Source: Nostoc sp. MG11 (GTDB lineage Bacteria; Cyanobacteriota; Cyanobacteriia; Cyanobacteriales; Nostocaceae). Taken from it: 64,000 bases of DNA. Position numbers and translations under genes: made by a program. The stretch spans positions 62,001-126,000 of the forward strand of contig NZ_JACXXN010000012.1 in assembly GCF_014904695.1 (NCBI RefSeq), given 5' to 3'. A model generated the notes under the pieces. The model had not been told where the DNA came from, searched no databases, and saw only the letters and a list, made by a program, of their open reading frames with translations. How positions within the stretch are numbered: position 1 is the stretch's first letter; the number at the start of each line of letters is the position of its first letter. Shown here piece by piece: positions 17,524 through 26,386 of this stretch.

Positions 17524-18741
17524 TTAAGAAGCCGCAACGTCAATCTTGACTCGCACTTGCATCCCAGTTAAAGCGGCTACTTTTGAACTATCTTCTGGGT
17601 CAATGCGGATTTTAACTTCCACTACACGAGCATTAACATCGTTAGTTGGGTTATTTTGGTCTTGATTGAGGCGGGTTTTACCAATTTGCAAACCAATTTG
17701 ATCGACCTTACCCTGAATGTCGCCACTAAAGCCGCCGTACTCGCTATTAATTATTGCTTGCTGTCCTAGACGTACTTTGACGATATCAGTTTCGTAGACT
17801 TCTGCGATCGCATACATCTGTTTTGTTTGTCCTAATTCTGCAATTCCCTCTTGGGTGTTTACCTGTTCTCCAACACGGGTATTGAGCCGCAAAATCTGTC
17901 CAGCGACGGGAACTCGCACTTGTGAATCTTCTAATTGAGCTTTTTGCTGTTCTACCTGGATTTGGGCTTGCTCTAATTCAGCTTTCGCAATCTCAATATC
18001 AACTGGGCGTACCTCCTGCAATCGCTTGAGATTCGCCTTTTCTTTAGCAAGTTGTGCCTGTACGGTGGATGTGGTGTTGTCTAACTCGGCTTTATTTTGC
18101 GAAAGGACTGCTTTTGCTCGATCAAATTTCTCTTGGGCGTCGTCTAACTCAGAGCGCTTGATAGCTCCTTCCTGAGTTAAAGTCACATAGCGTTGATATT
18201 GCAGTTGAGTATTGCGGATAGTTGCTTGGGCTTGGGCGATGGTTGCTTGTCGTTGTTTGGTTTCAGTTCGCAGGCGGGCCTCTAATTCAGTAATAGCAGC
18301 ACGTTGAGCAGCAATTTCTCCCTGTTTAAAATCTCCTTGTTGAATTTTAAGCAATTGCGATCGCTTAATTGTCACATTTGCTTGAGCATCCCTAAGTTGT
18401 TGTTCAGCTTTATTTTGCCCTTGGAGAATGGCAATTACCTGATTTGCCTTGACAAAATCACCTTCTTTTACCAGGATTTGATTAACACGGCTATCTTGAG
18501 CATTGACCACAGAAATCTTAATCACGTCTCCTTCTGGTACTAACTTTCCTAAAGCTACTACCCGATTGGAGGTAGCAACTTCAGTTTGTACCGGAGCATC
18601 ACGAGGATTATTTTGTGCCTGTATGGAACCACAGGCGACAGATAATGTGGAAAGACTGATGATAGTTGTGTAACTCACACACTGCCGAAGTACGACAGAT
18701 ACACCCTGCTGAAACTGAACCATAGCTAATGGGAGCATCAT
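17524..18741 (-). CDS. devB: DevB-type membrane fusion protein (HlyD family)
   Basis: 405 residues. The N-terminus holds a lipobox-like segment, TLSVACGS (Cys37). Next come a lipoyl/barrel half-motif (VVALGKLVPEGDVIKISV), a long coiled coil (about 110-260, rich in QAQATI and AELEQAQ repeats) and a second barrel half (VRVPVAGQILRLNTRVGEQV). Such adaptors bridge an inner-membrane ABC pump to a TolC-like channel. First gene of devBCA. The gap to devC contains an interspersed repeat, so co-transcription is probable but not assured. Confidence 0.9.
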   Translation of the reverse strand: MMLPLAMVQFQQGVSVVLRQCVSYTTIISLSTLSVACGSIQAQNNPRDAPVQTEVATSNRVVALGKLVPEGDVIKISVVNAQDSRVNQILVKEGDFVKANQVIAILQGQNKAEQQLRDAQANVTIKRSQLLKIQQGDFKQGEIAAQRAAITELEARLRTETKQRQATIAQAQATIRNTQLQYQRYVTLTQEGAIKRSELDDAQEKFDRAKAVLSQNKAELDNTTSTVQAQLAKEKANLKRLQEVRPVDIEIAKAELEQAQIQVEQQKAQLEDSQVRVPVAGQILRLNTRVGEQVNTQEGIAELGQTKQMYAIAEVYETDIVKVRLGQQAIINSEYGGFSGDIQGKVDQIGLQIGKTRLNQDQNNPTNDVNARVVEVKIRIDPEDSSKVAALTGMQVRVKIDVAAS

Positions 18742-18924
18742 AGCTTTTGGTAGATGTTTTTATTTTTACGTCAAGTCACAAACATGCTAAAAGGCAACGT
18801 CTACAGGGAAATACAGACTCCAGGTGTATTTATAAGGTTCCCACGAATAAAATTGCTGACTATCAGCAATGATAATATCGATTCTCAAGTAAAAGAGATT
18901 GGGAGCAGGGGAGCAAAAGAATAT

Positions 18925-19214
18925 AGGACTTACGCACTGAAGCCTGAAACCTAGATCCCCCCTAGCCCCCCTTTTTAAGGGCTACGGTGTACACACAAGT
19001 CTTTTAGAGTTGCCCCACAGGCTTTTGATCCCCCCAACCCCCCTTCAAAAGCAGGGCAAAAACCTCTCAAAGTCCCCCTTTTGAAGGGGGATTTAGGAGG
19101 ATCTACAACGATTTTGGTTTTGTACAGAGATGTGTGTACACCGTAGCTTTTTAAGGGGGGAACTTCTAAAGCCCCCTTTTTAAGGGGATTGGGGGATCTG
19201 AGTGCGTAAGTCTT
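18925..19214. mobile_element. MITE-like element with nested inverted repeats, copy 1
   Basis: AGGACTTACGCACT (18925-18938) and AGTGCGTAAGTCTT (19201-19214) are terminal inverted repeats with one mismatch. Inside, a second pair, GCTACGGTGTACACACA (from about 18982) and TGTGTGTACACCGTAGC (to about 19147), encloses a CCCC/TTTTAAGGGG-rich core. A second copy is at 32758-33125. No transposase is encoded. The rest of the 18742-19282 gap holds no gene. Confidence 0.8.
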
Positions 19215-19233
19215 GGAATAATTCCTTTCTCAA

Positions 19234-19276
19234 TACCCAGTCCCCAATCCCCAATCCCCAGTCCCAATCCCCAGTC
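19234..19276. repeat. heptanucleotide tandem repeats (CCCCAAT / CCCCAGT)
   Basis: Six degenerate heptamers of the CCCCAAT/CCCCAGT type run directly into the ribosome-binding region of the next gene. This is the short tandemly repeated (STRR) class of heterocystous cyanobacteria. Confidence 0.7.
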
Positions 19277-19282
19277 AGGATT

Positions 19283-19867
19283 ATGCTGAAATTTGATAAT
19301 CAACTAGAAACCCTTTATGCCACAAATCGCCAAGTATGGCGGGAATGGTTGGAGAAAAACCATCACACCTCGATTGGTATATGGCTCATTTACTACAAGG
19401 TGAAAAGTGGTAAGCCAAGCGTTCAATATAGCGAAGCTGTAAAAGAAGCCTTATGCTTTGGTTGGATTGACAGTAAAGTCAAATCCTTAGATGAAGAACG
19501 TTATATGCAAATATTTACACCTCGAAAACCAAAAAGCGTATGGTCAAAACTAAACAAGAAATATATTGAAGAACTTATCGAACAAAATTTAATGACGGAT
19601 GCTGGTTTGAAAAAAATTGAAGTTGCTAAACAAGATAGCTCCTGGAGCAAATTAGACGCCATAGAAGAGTTAATCATTCCAGTAGATTTAAAGCAAGCAT
19701 TAGAAGCAAACGAAATTGCTAACAAATATTTTCAGGCATTTAGTAACTCATCCAAAAAGAATATACTCTTTTGGATTGAAAGTGCCAAACGTCCAGAAAC
19801 AAGGTTGAAAAGAATTGAGCAAACTATCAGCTCAGCCACGCAGGATAAGAATCCATTAGTACGATGA
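19283..19867 (+). CDS. YdeI/OmpD-associated family protein
   Basis: 194 residues from the ATG at 19283, which is preceded by AGGA; upstream codons come from repeat DNA. The sequence has the family pattern: YATNRQVWREWLEKNH, GIWLIYYK, the conserved YSEAVKEALCFGWIDSKV, then FTPRKPKSVWSKLNKKYIEE and a C-terminal helical region (YFQAFSNSSKKNILFWIESA). Family members are small cytoplasmic proteins; a role in bacteriocin protection or stress has been suggested for some, without a defined reaction. Monocistronic and flanked by degraded genes. Confidence 0.85.
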   Translation: MLKFDNQLETLYATNRQVWREWLEKNHHTSIGIWLIYYKVKSGKPSVQYSEAVKEALCFGWIDSKVKSLDEERYMQIFTPRKPKSVWSKLNKKYIEELIEQNLMTDAGLKKIEVAKQDSSWSKLDAIEELIIPVDLKQALEANEIANKYFQAFSNSSKKNILFWIESAKRPETRLKRIEQTISSATQDKNPLVR

Positions 19868-19875
19868 CAACGTAA

Positions 19876-19959
19876 ATAAGCAAAAAGGCTGGTAAAAGCA
19901 TAAATGCTTGGATAGATGAAATCTTAACTGTTGCTGCGGATAAAGTAGTCAAAACCTAG
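19876..19959 (+). pseudogene. remnant of a HicB-like/ribbon-helix-helix antitoxin C-terminus
   Basis: Between an in-frame TAA (19873-19875) and a TAG (19957-19959) the frame reads ISKKAGKSINAWIDEILTVA and ADKVVKT. The AGKSINAWIDEIL segment matches the C-terminal ribbon-helix-helix of HicB-type antitoxins (A-x-x-x-G-x-S-L-N-x-W). No N-terminal part or start is present. Likely a leftover of a second toxin-antitoxin locus. Confidence 0.45.
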
Positions 19960-20165
19960 AGTAAAAGATTCTAAATATCTCTTTTTCTAAAATGCGAAGA
20001 TAAAGCGATACCTAACGCACCACTCTCTTACAACAAGCTATGTCTAATGGTGTTTACGCTCTACTCTTCCATAATAGGCGATCGCCTCAATGAAATCTGA
20101 TTTCTTTCCCACTAAAAGCTCGTTCCTAGTTTAAGATGCTCACTACTTAATTTCGGGGAACGCAT

Positions 20166-20676
20166 TTGCTATGTCTGGCTCAGCTTAAATCCATTCATGA
20201 GCATCTAGATTTAGGGCATGGATTAACCATTGAAGCTTACGCCCGCCTAATTGATACTACCCGTGCCATACTAGAAACTCATAATACGCTTTTGTCTAAT
20301 CTTGAGGAATCTCGTAAGACAATCAGGCAGATGGACAAAGCACTCTCGGAAATGTCTGAGAGGATGCTTAGTGGAATCGCTACTATATACCAATACAGTT
20401 CAGTTAAGCCCAAAAAATTAAATTATGTAGGTTGGGTTGAGGAACGAAACCCAACGTTTGCAGGCCTTTGTTGGGTTTCACTGCGTTCAACCCAACCTAC
20501 AATTATTCTTAACTGAACCGTATTGTACTATATACGGCAGAAACAGCATGGAGTATTCAAAAGCAGGCGGCTCTAATCGAAAGCGGGGTAAACAATCTAG
20601 TTCACAAGTTCCTTCAGTTGTAGTGCTTCCCGTCACTCAACCCGCCCAAACTATGAATTGCAAACAAGTCAACTAA
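20166..20676 (+). pseudogene. hypothetical gene interrupted by a MITE
   Basis: From a TTG at 20166 the frame reads a helical segment (SIHEHLDLGHGLTIEAYARL, then an Asn/Leu/Glu-rich coil) up to SGIATIY at 20390. There a 135-bp inverted-repeat element is inserted, and the frame resumes after it as GRNSMEYSKAGGSNRKRGKQ, ending CKQVN at 20676. Removing the element plus one 10-bp target copy (145 bp) joins the two parts in frame (about 121 residues). The family is unknown. After 20640 another frame also stays open to 20769 (NYELQTSQLTAIAVNAFITA), hinting at further decay. Confidence 0.6.
20391..20525. mobile_element. 135-bp MITE with 10-bp target duplication
   Basis: CAATACAGTTCAGTTAAG and CTTAACTGAACCGTATTG form 18-bp terminal inverted repeats with one mismatch. 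The element is bordered by identical TACTATATAC copies (20381-20390 and 20526-20535), the target-site duplication. The interior contains a second inverted repeat, GTAGGTTGGGTTGA ... TCAACCCAACCTAC. No coding capacity. Confidence 0.9.
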
Positions 20677-20716
20677 CGGCAATCGCGGTTAACGCTTTCA
20701 TTACGGCTAAAAAAGA

Positions 20717-21037
20717 GTGTTTATCTACCTCAACACAACCTTATCTTCAAACTATTGCATTGCTGAAATAGAACCGGGAATTTCTGATGATATAGTGCTG
20801 GACTTGGGTAATCAGGAAGGAGCGCTATTATTGACTTCTGATAAAGATTTTGGTGAGTTAGTGTTCCGTCTACGCCGTATCGCTTCAGGTGTTGTGCTAA
20901 TTCGATTATCAGGATTATCTACAATCAGCAAAGCGGAAATTGTTACCCGTGCGGTAAATGAACATGCTGACGAGTTGCTGGGAGCTTTTACTGTCATCAC
21001 ACCGACAAATATTCGTATTCGCAAAATTGAGAATTGA
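20717..21037 (+). CDS. DUF5615 PIN-like protein, N-terminally truncated
   Basis: From about residue 15 the sequence matches the DUF5615/Mut7-C-like PIN family: IAEIEPGISDDIVLDLGNQE, LLLTSDKDFGELVFR, GVVLIRLSG and a C-terminal FTVITPTNIRIRKI. The usual first 20 residues, containing the conserved Asp of a LADENF-type motif, are absent and replaced by unrelated sequence after a GTG. The protein is therefore probably non-functional. It sits in a decayed segment with other toxin-antitoxin-like pieces. Confidence 0.6.
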   Translation: MFIYLNTTLSSNYCIAEIEPGISDDIVLDLGNQEGALLLTSDKDFGELVFRLRRIASGVVLIRLSGLSTISKAEIVTRAVNEHADELLGAFTVITPTNIRIRKIEN

Positions 21038-21195
21038 ATGCTTACATAAAGCGAGACCTCCGGTAAGCTTTACTAACGCTCCACTCTTCTGCAATAGGCG
21101 ATGTCTACAGTTGGCTACGCCTACGTATTTATCTTCGCATAACAATTTTTTCAAGAAATATGAGACGATAGAAATATTAGAACAGTCAAAAAAAC

Positions 21196-21462
21196 GTGAG
21201 TCAACAAGACAAACTCTTAGCCAAAATCCAATCGGGTACTTCTGATACAGATATTCCTTTTGCTCAGTTGTGGCAACTCTTATATAGTTTAGGCTTTGAT
21301 GAAAGGATTCGTGGTAATCACCGCATCTTTGTCAAACAAGGTGTTGAGGAGATATTAAACCTACAACACAAAATAGGAAAAGCCAAAAGCTATCAAGTTA
21401 AGCAAGTTCGTGCAGTGATTCTCAAGTATCAGCTAGGAATTAAAAATGATGCCTCACTATGA
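21196..21462 (+). CDS. HicA-like toxin (type II toxin-antitoxin)
   Basis: 88 residues from GTG. The dsRNA-binding-like HicA fold is suggested by the order helix (FAQLWQLLYSLGFDERIRG), the catalytic-His strand NHRIF, and LNLQHKIGKAKSYQVKQVRA with a terminal helix. HicA toxins cleave mRNA when not bound by HicB. The 3' end overlaps the next gene by 17 bp, the usual hicA-hicB arrangement. The start lacks a clear ribosome-binding site. Confidence 0.75.
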   Translation: MSQQDKLLAKIQSGTSDTDIPFAQLWQLLYSLGFDERIRGNHRIFVKQGVEEILNLQHKIGKAKSYQVKQVRAVILKYQLGIKNDASL

Positions 21463-21688
21463 AATTATTCTCTATTGGAGTGAAGAAGATGCAGCATTTA
21501 TTGCCGAAGTACCAGAATTACCAGGCTGTGCTGCTGATGGCGAAACTTATCAAAAAGCACTGCAAAATGTAGAAATTGTTATGCAGGAATGGATAGAAGT
21601 AGCTAAGGATTTAGGGCGTCAAATTCCTCAACCGCGACGGCGCTTAATATCTATAGTAGAGAATAAAGAATTGGGGATTGGGAATTAG
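21446..21688 (+). CDS. HicB-like antitoxin
   Basis: 80 residues. The partial RNase-H fold of HicB is clear: YEIILYWSEEDAAFIAEVPE, LPGCAADGETYQKALQNVEI and a C-terminal helix with IEVAKDLGRQIP. It neutralises the preceding HicA. The ATG at 21446 is followed at once by a second at 21449; either may be used. The last residues (NKELGIGN) run into heptanucleotide-type repeats (21669-21697), so the native C-terminus may have been altered. There is no separate DNA-binding domain. Confidence 0.8.
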   Translation: MMPHYEIILYWSEEDAAFIAEVPELPGCAADGETYQKALQNVEIVMQEWIEVAKDLGRQIPQPRRRLISIVENKELGIGN

Positions 21689-21777
21689 GAATAGGGAATT
21701 ATTAACAGGCTTGAAAAGTATAAATTTGGAGCTTAATAGATATCAAACAAATGATATAAGTATTTGAGTAATTACAA

Positions 21778-22281
21778 TTAAATAATAGATTTATTAATTC
21801 GCAGTCCCATGATCACTAAGTCCCGTTCAACCTCATCAAGTTCTGCGATTTTAGGTAAATGCCCCCAATGTTGAAAGCCAAATGTCTCAAACAGCTTTAA
21901 GCTGGGTTGATTATGGGCAAAAATAAAGCCTACGAGGGTCTTTATACGTAAGTTAGGACTTTCACTAATTGCTTTTGCTAAAAGTTGCCGTCCTAAACCA
22001 CGTCGATGAAAAGCAGAGGCGATGTAAATACTAATTTCGGCAGTTGTATTATAGGCTGGTCGCCCATAAAATGATTGAAAACTGAGCCACCCAGCAATTA
22101 CTCCTTCTACTTCGATTACCCAGAGTGGGCGTTGTGAAGGCGATCGCCCTTTAAACCAAGCCAAGCGGTTTTCTACAGATACAGGCTCTAAATCAGCGGT
22201 TGCCATACGGCTAGGAATTGCAGCATTATAAATTGCCACAATTGCAGGCAAGTCAGTTTCAGTGGCGTGGCGAATAGTCAT
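21778..22281 (-). CDS. GNAT N-acetyltransferase, phosphinothricin-acetyltransferase-like
   Basis: 167 residues spanning one GNAT domain. MTIRHATETDLPAIVAIYNA, TTAEISIYIASAFHRRGLGR (with the acetyl-CoA pyrophosphate loop RRGLGRQLL) and SLKLFETFGFQHWGHLPKIA match the PAT/bar-like subfamily. It transfers an acetyl group from acetyl-CoA to an amine; the natural substrate cannot be told. Cytoplasmic and monocistronic. Confidence 0.85.
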   Translation of the reverse strand: MTIRHATETDLPAIVAIYNAAIPSRMATADLEPVSVENRLAWFKGRSPSQRPLWVIEVEGVIAGWLSFQSFYGRPAYNTTAEISIYIASAFHRRGLGRQLLAKAISESPNLRIKTLVGFIFAHNQPSLKLFETFGFQHWGHLPKIAELDEVERDLVIMGLRINKSII

Positions 22282-22435
22282 TGCTACTGTCTCAAAGAAA
22301 ATCTGGAAAAAATATTTAAAAATAATACAGCGTTAACAATAGCAATTTTACGGCTCCCACCTTAAAATAAGACTTTAACCATTAACTCAGAAATTCATTC
22401 CTGAGCGATTGTTGGGAGAAGTGCAAGATTTCAGT

Positions 22436-24469
22436 TTATGGAAGCTGAGGTAGTTCTAAAAGGCTGGCAACTAAAGCAATCAACTCTGTGGGGTCAATTG
22501 GCTTAGATAGATGCTTCTGAAACCCTGCTGAAAGGGCTTTTAATCGGTCTTCTTCTCGCGTGTATGCTGTTAGAGCGATCGCCGGGATGCATCCGCCTTT
22601 TTCTGTTTCTAAAGAGCGCAGTTGACGAATCAACGTGTAACCATCTTGATCCGACATCCCAATGTCGCTAATTAAGACATCTGGTTTTGATTGTTCTAGG
22701 ATTTTTAGCGCTTCATCAACTGATGCTACCGCAGTGGCGATCGCTCCATACTCTTCAAACATGAAACTGAGAAAGTTACGGGTATCCGCTTCATCATCTA
22801 CAACTAGAACTCTTAATCCAGCAAGGGGAGTAGAGCCAGCAGGCAAGGAAGTTTCTCCCTGTGTTTGTTTATCCCTACTACCTCTATTTTCGCGTAGCAG
22901 TGGCAGTCTGACGGTAAAGGTTGCTCCCTGTCCTGTACCTGGACTTTCAGCCGAGATTGTGCCTTTGTGCAGTTCTACCAGATGGCGGACGATCGCTAAT
23001 CCCAATCCTAGTCCATTGTGCGATCGTGTTGTCGTGCTATCTGCCTGTCGGAACCGCTCAAATACTTTGGGTAAAAATTCTGGGCTGATGCCAACACCCG
23101 TATCAACAACTTGAATTTGGGCAGATTTGATAGTTGTTAATTCTTCCTGACTACTGACCATTGATAAAGTAACTTCTACCTTGCCACCTTTAGGAGTGAA
23201 CTTAATGGCGTTAGTTAGGAGATTCCAGACAACTTGTTGTAAACGGGCTGAATCGCCAAAGACTGATCCTATGGAAGTATCCAGGATAGTGTTTAATTGA
23301 ATACCTTTTGTCTCTGCTAAGGGACGTACTGCCTCTAAGGCTGCTTCGGTTACAGTTACCAAATTCACAGCACAAATATTTAACCGCAGTTGACCGCGGA
23401 TAATCCGTGATACATCCAAAATATCCTCAATCAATTGCACCTGAGACGTAGCGTTGCGTTCAATCGCCTCCAGGGCGCGAGCAGTTGCTTTTTCGTCAAG
23501 TTTCTTGGAGCGGAGGATTTTTGACCAACCCAGCATTGAGGTTAGGGGTGTGCGAAGTTCATGGGAGAGAACGGCAAGAAACTCATCTTTCATCCGATTT
23601 GCCGCTTCTGCTTCCGCCCTTGCTGTTTGTTCTCGAATTACTTGAGCGCGGACTTCTTCGGCTTGTTTGCGTTCGGTAACATCTTCGAGCGTACCTACAT
23701 ACCCCAGCAATTCGCCTTGACTCGAAAGCATCGGTGATGACCGAACCTGAACCCAACGGATATGGCCATGAGCATTTTTAAACCGAAATTCTTCAGAGTA
23801 GTCGCGACCATAACTAATGTAGTTAGACCAGCTGGCGATCGCTTTCTCGCGGTCATCTGGATGAACAGATTCCAGCCACCTCTTGACTAGACTCTCTGCT
23901 GGCCTGAGTCCACAAATTGCCTGATAACGGGGATTAGTATATTTACAGCGCCCTTCAGTGTCAGTCTCAAAAATCCCAATAGGTGAACAGGTACTCAGTG
24001 AACGGAAGCGTTCTTCACTTTGCCTAAGTTCAGCATTGACGGCTACTAGTTCAGCAGCTTGTCGCTTAACTGCTTCTGTTTTCTTAAATAATTCTACAAA
24101 TACTGTGACTTTAGAAGTCAAGATATTCGGGTCTATTGGTTTGAGCAGATAATCGACTGCACCTAGGGCATAGCCTTTAAACAACATTTGGTCGCTGGTG
24201 CTAAAGGCGGTGAGAAAGATGATTGGAGTGTGACGCGATCGCCCCCGATTGCGAATCAAGGTAGCAGTTTCAAAACCATCAATCCCTGGCATTTGCACAT
24301 CCAGCAAAATCACCGCAAAGTCCTGATGTAACAGACACCTCAAAGCTTCTTCCCCAGAAGTTGCTCTCACCAGATTCTCCCCCAATTTTTCCAGGATTGC
24401 CTCTAGTGCCAGCAAATTTTCCAGTTTATCATCAACTAGGAGGATGTTTACTTTGGGTTCCATCTGCAT
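22436..24469 (-). CDS. hybrid histidine kinase REC-PAS-HisKA-HATPase-REC
   Basis: 677 residues. Receiver 1 occupies about 8-125 (phospho-acceptor Asp57 in LLDVQMPGID). A PAS/PAC domain follows at about 152-270 (VTERKQ end). HisKA has LSHELRTPL with His303. The HATPase region shows NLLTNAIKFTPKGG, VVDTGVGI and GLGLGLAIV. A C-terminal receiver is at about 552-670 (Asp602 in ISDIGM). It is cytoplasmic with no membrane segment. Only 4 bp separate it from cheB upstream, so the two are co-transcribed; such CheB/CheR/PAS-kinase groups form sensory modules distinct from flagellar chemotaxis. Confidence 0.93.
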   Translation of the reverse strand: MQMEPKVNILLVDDKLENLLALEAILEKLGENLVRATSGEEALRCLLHQDFAVILLDVQMPGIDGFETATLIRNRGRSRHTPIIFLTAFSTSDQMLFKGYALGAVDYLLKPIDPNILTSKVTVFVELFKKTEAVKRQAAELVAVNAELRQSEERFRSLSTCSPIGIFETDTEGRCKYTNPRYQAICGLRPAESLVKRWLESVHPDDREKAIASWSNYISYGRDYSEEFRFKNAHGHIRWVQVRSSPMLSSQGELLGYVGTLEDVTERKQAEEVRAQVIREQTARAEAEAANRMKDEFLAVLSHELRTPLTSMLGWSKILRSKKLDEKATARALEAIERNATSQVQLIEDILDVSRIIRGQLRLNICAVNLVTVTEAALEAVRPLAETKGIQLNTILDTSIGSVFGDSARLQQVVWNLLTNAIKFTPKGGKVEVTLSMVSSQEELTTIKSAQIQVVDTGVGISPEFLPKVFERFRQADSTTTRSHNGLGLGLAIVRHLVELHKGTISAESPGTGQGATFTVRLPLLRENRGSRDKQTQGETSLPAGSTPLAGLRVLVVDDEADTRNFLSFMFEEYGAIATAVASVDEALKILEQSKPDVLISDIGMSDQDGYTLIRQLRSLETEKGGCIPAIALTAYTREEDRLKALSAGFQKHLSKPIDPTELIALVASLLELPQLP

Positions 24470-24473
24470 GGTT

Positions 24474-25061
24474 TCATTTCCGTATAGAGTGACAAAGCTT
24501 AACTATCTTGGAAGCAATGTCTGAGAGTGACAAAATATAGTCTACTGCAACAGCAGAAATTGCTGCTTCTGGCATAATGCAACTCTCAGCAGTGGCAGGT
24601 TCTTGAACAATAGTGAGTCCTCCCCGCGCTTTCACTTTTTTCAGACCTTGAACACCATCTTGGTTCGCTCCTGTCAATATTACACCGATGACTTGCTGAG
24701 CGTATATATCAGCTGCCGACTCAAACAGCACATCAATCGATGGTCGCGCATAAGAAACAGGCTCATCAGTAGAAAGAGCAAAGTGATTTGGTTCAATTAG
24801 TAAGTGATAATCTGCTGGAGCTAGGTAGACATGCCCTGACTTTATTTCGTCTTTGTCTTCCACTTCTCGAATCGGCAACAAAGTGTGCTCTTGTAATAAT
24901 TTATTCAGTGTCTCGTCAGACTCTTTGTGGCGGTGTTGCACGATCGCGATCGGCACTGAAAAGTCTGCTGGTAAGTTTCCCAGAATAATCTTTAGTGCAG
25001 ATAATCCGCCCAAAGAAGTCCCAATAACCACTATTTTAAACGACACTTGTTTAGCCCTCAT
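24474..25061 (-). CDS. CheB-type protein-glutamate methylesterase (catalytic domain only)
   Basis: 195 residues from the ATG at 25061; the frame continues to a TTG at 25094. It matches the CheB catalytic domain with the triad motifs GTSLGGL (Ser16), VQHRH (His43) and TGANQDG (Asp). The N-terminal receiver of classical CheB is absent, as in many stand-alone CheB proteins linked to hybrid kinases. It demethylates or deamidates glutamates of a receptor-like partner. It precedes the hybrid kinase by 12 bp. The cognate CheR is probably the gene at 30737-31588, on the far side of the oxidase operon. Confidence 0.9.
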   Translation of the reverse strand: MRAKQVSFKIVVIGTSLGGLSALKIILGNLPADFSVPIAIVQHRHKESDETLNKLLQEHTLLPIREVEDKDEIKSGHVYLAPADYHLLIEPNHFALSTDEPVSYARPSIDVLFESAADIYAQQVIGVILTGANQDGVQGLKKVKARGGLTIVQEPATAESCIMPEAAISAVAVDYILSLSDIASKIVKLCHSIRK

Positions 25062-25611
25062 ACCTGCGGAATCAGGATTGCAATCTTGATGCAACTCGAT
25101 GGTTATAGAATACTTTTAGCATTCTCCAGTCCCTCCAATGCTTATCGCTTAAAGGGTAAAGGATGAATTCAAACCTTTACCCTTTAACCCTTAACCTTTT
25201 GCCAGACTATAAGGGATATTTTTAGGCTCAACCGAAAAGTCTTGCCAGCCCTTCGACAATTACTAACTTACCTTGATTTAGCATTTATACCATCTATTTC
25301 AAAGTATATATTTTTGTTATTGGCATTACAAATATATATTTTATAAATGTGAACTAGTTTACATAAACACAGATCCTTGGCATTTAATAATATTTTAAGA
25401 ATGCAAAGACAGATACATTATAAAACCTAGCTTTTGCTAAATAAATAACTTTTAATTTTTAATTTTTAATTTTTTGACAATTCACAAAAATTTACCTAAG
25501 CTAAAAGATAGGTTAAGCAAATCAAACAAGTGACAGCGATTTAGTTTAGCTACATCAATAATTGCTGTTGCAAAGTATCGACGCAGGAAAATGAATCGCA
25601 ACCACAATCAT

Positions 25612-25738
25612 TAGACCGCTTGCAAAAGTCAGAAAACTATTAATTTCATTCTGACCAGAACGTAGTGAAGGAAAGAATCTCACTCCTATGTTTCGCTCCG
25701 CTCAACATGACACTTTAAGCATTTATGCAACAGGTCTA
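25612..25738. mobile_element. MITE of the TAGACCTCTTGCA family, copy A
   Basis: Ends TAGACCGCTTGCA and TGCAACAGGTCTA are near-perfect inverted repeats. The interior (CATTCTGACCAGAACGTAGT, GAATCTCACTCCTATGTTTC) is shared with copies at 32570-32756 and 35347-35494. The surrounding 25062-25888 gap is AT-rich, with a (TTAATTT)-type run near 25450 and a CCCTTTA-type heptamer run near 25173, and no gene. Confidence 0.8.
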
Positions 25739-25888
25739 TTTACTTTAAAAGCAAATTCAGCAGATTGCACCAGGTAGATATTAAACAAATTCTGGTCATC
25801 TAGGAATAGATGCTGATGGTGATGTTAGTGAGTATTCATCAATCAATAAAATTTGACCCAGGTGCAGTATATATTTCCAGGAGAACCC

Positions 25889-26386
25889 ATGTTTGAGTAT
25901 CTTACGTCTTTGAACGATCATAATTTACCCTACCCAGATACGATTCATCCCATCGTTGTCCACTTCGTAATTGCGATGGTATTGTTTTCCTTCTTCTGTG
26001 ATGTAGTTGGTTATTTTACTGGTAAAACCCATCTTTTTGAGGTGAGTTGGTGGAATATGTTTGTCGCTACAATCGCCATCTTCGTCGCCGTCATTTTTGG
26101 TCAGTTTGAAGCTGGCTTAGCCCAACCTTACGACCTAGCTAAATCAGTGCTAAATATGCACACACTCATTGGTTGGTCGCTTTCTGGAATCATCGCTGCA
26201 ATTACAGCATGGCGCTATGTAATTCGTACCCGCAACCCACACAAATTACCGATTTATTATCTGGCAGCAGGGCTACTTTTGACCCTAATAGTTGGCTTCC
26301 AGGTATATCTCGGTGATGAACTTGTTTGGGTATATGGATTGCACACAGTGCCAGTTGTGGAAGCAGTAAAGAATGGTATGTCATGA
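25889..26386 (+). CDS. DUF2231 membrane protein, first gene of the oxidase operon
   Basis: 165 residues from the ATG at 25889, preceded by AGGAGA; a longer frame to 25853 has no such site. There are four predicted membrane segments (for example IVVHFVIAMVLFSFFCDVVG, MFVATIAIFVAVIFG, LIGWSLSGIIAAITAW, YLAAGLLLTLIVGF) and the DUF2231 hallmark HPIVVHF, with conserved His residues that could bind haem. It overlaps the next gene by 4 bp (ATGA), so the two are translationally coupled. Its position ahead of coxBAC suggests an electron-transfer or assembly role for the oxidase (inference). Confidence 0.85.
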   Translation: MFEYLTSLNDHNLPYPDTIHPIVVHFVIAMVLFSFFCDVVGYFTGKTHLFEVSWWNMFVATIAIFVAVIFGQFEAGLAQPYDLAKSVLNMHTLIGWSLSGIIAAITAWRYVIRTRNPHKLPIYYLAAGLLLTLIVGFQVYLGDELVWVYGLHTVPVVEAVKNGMS

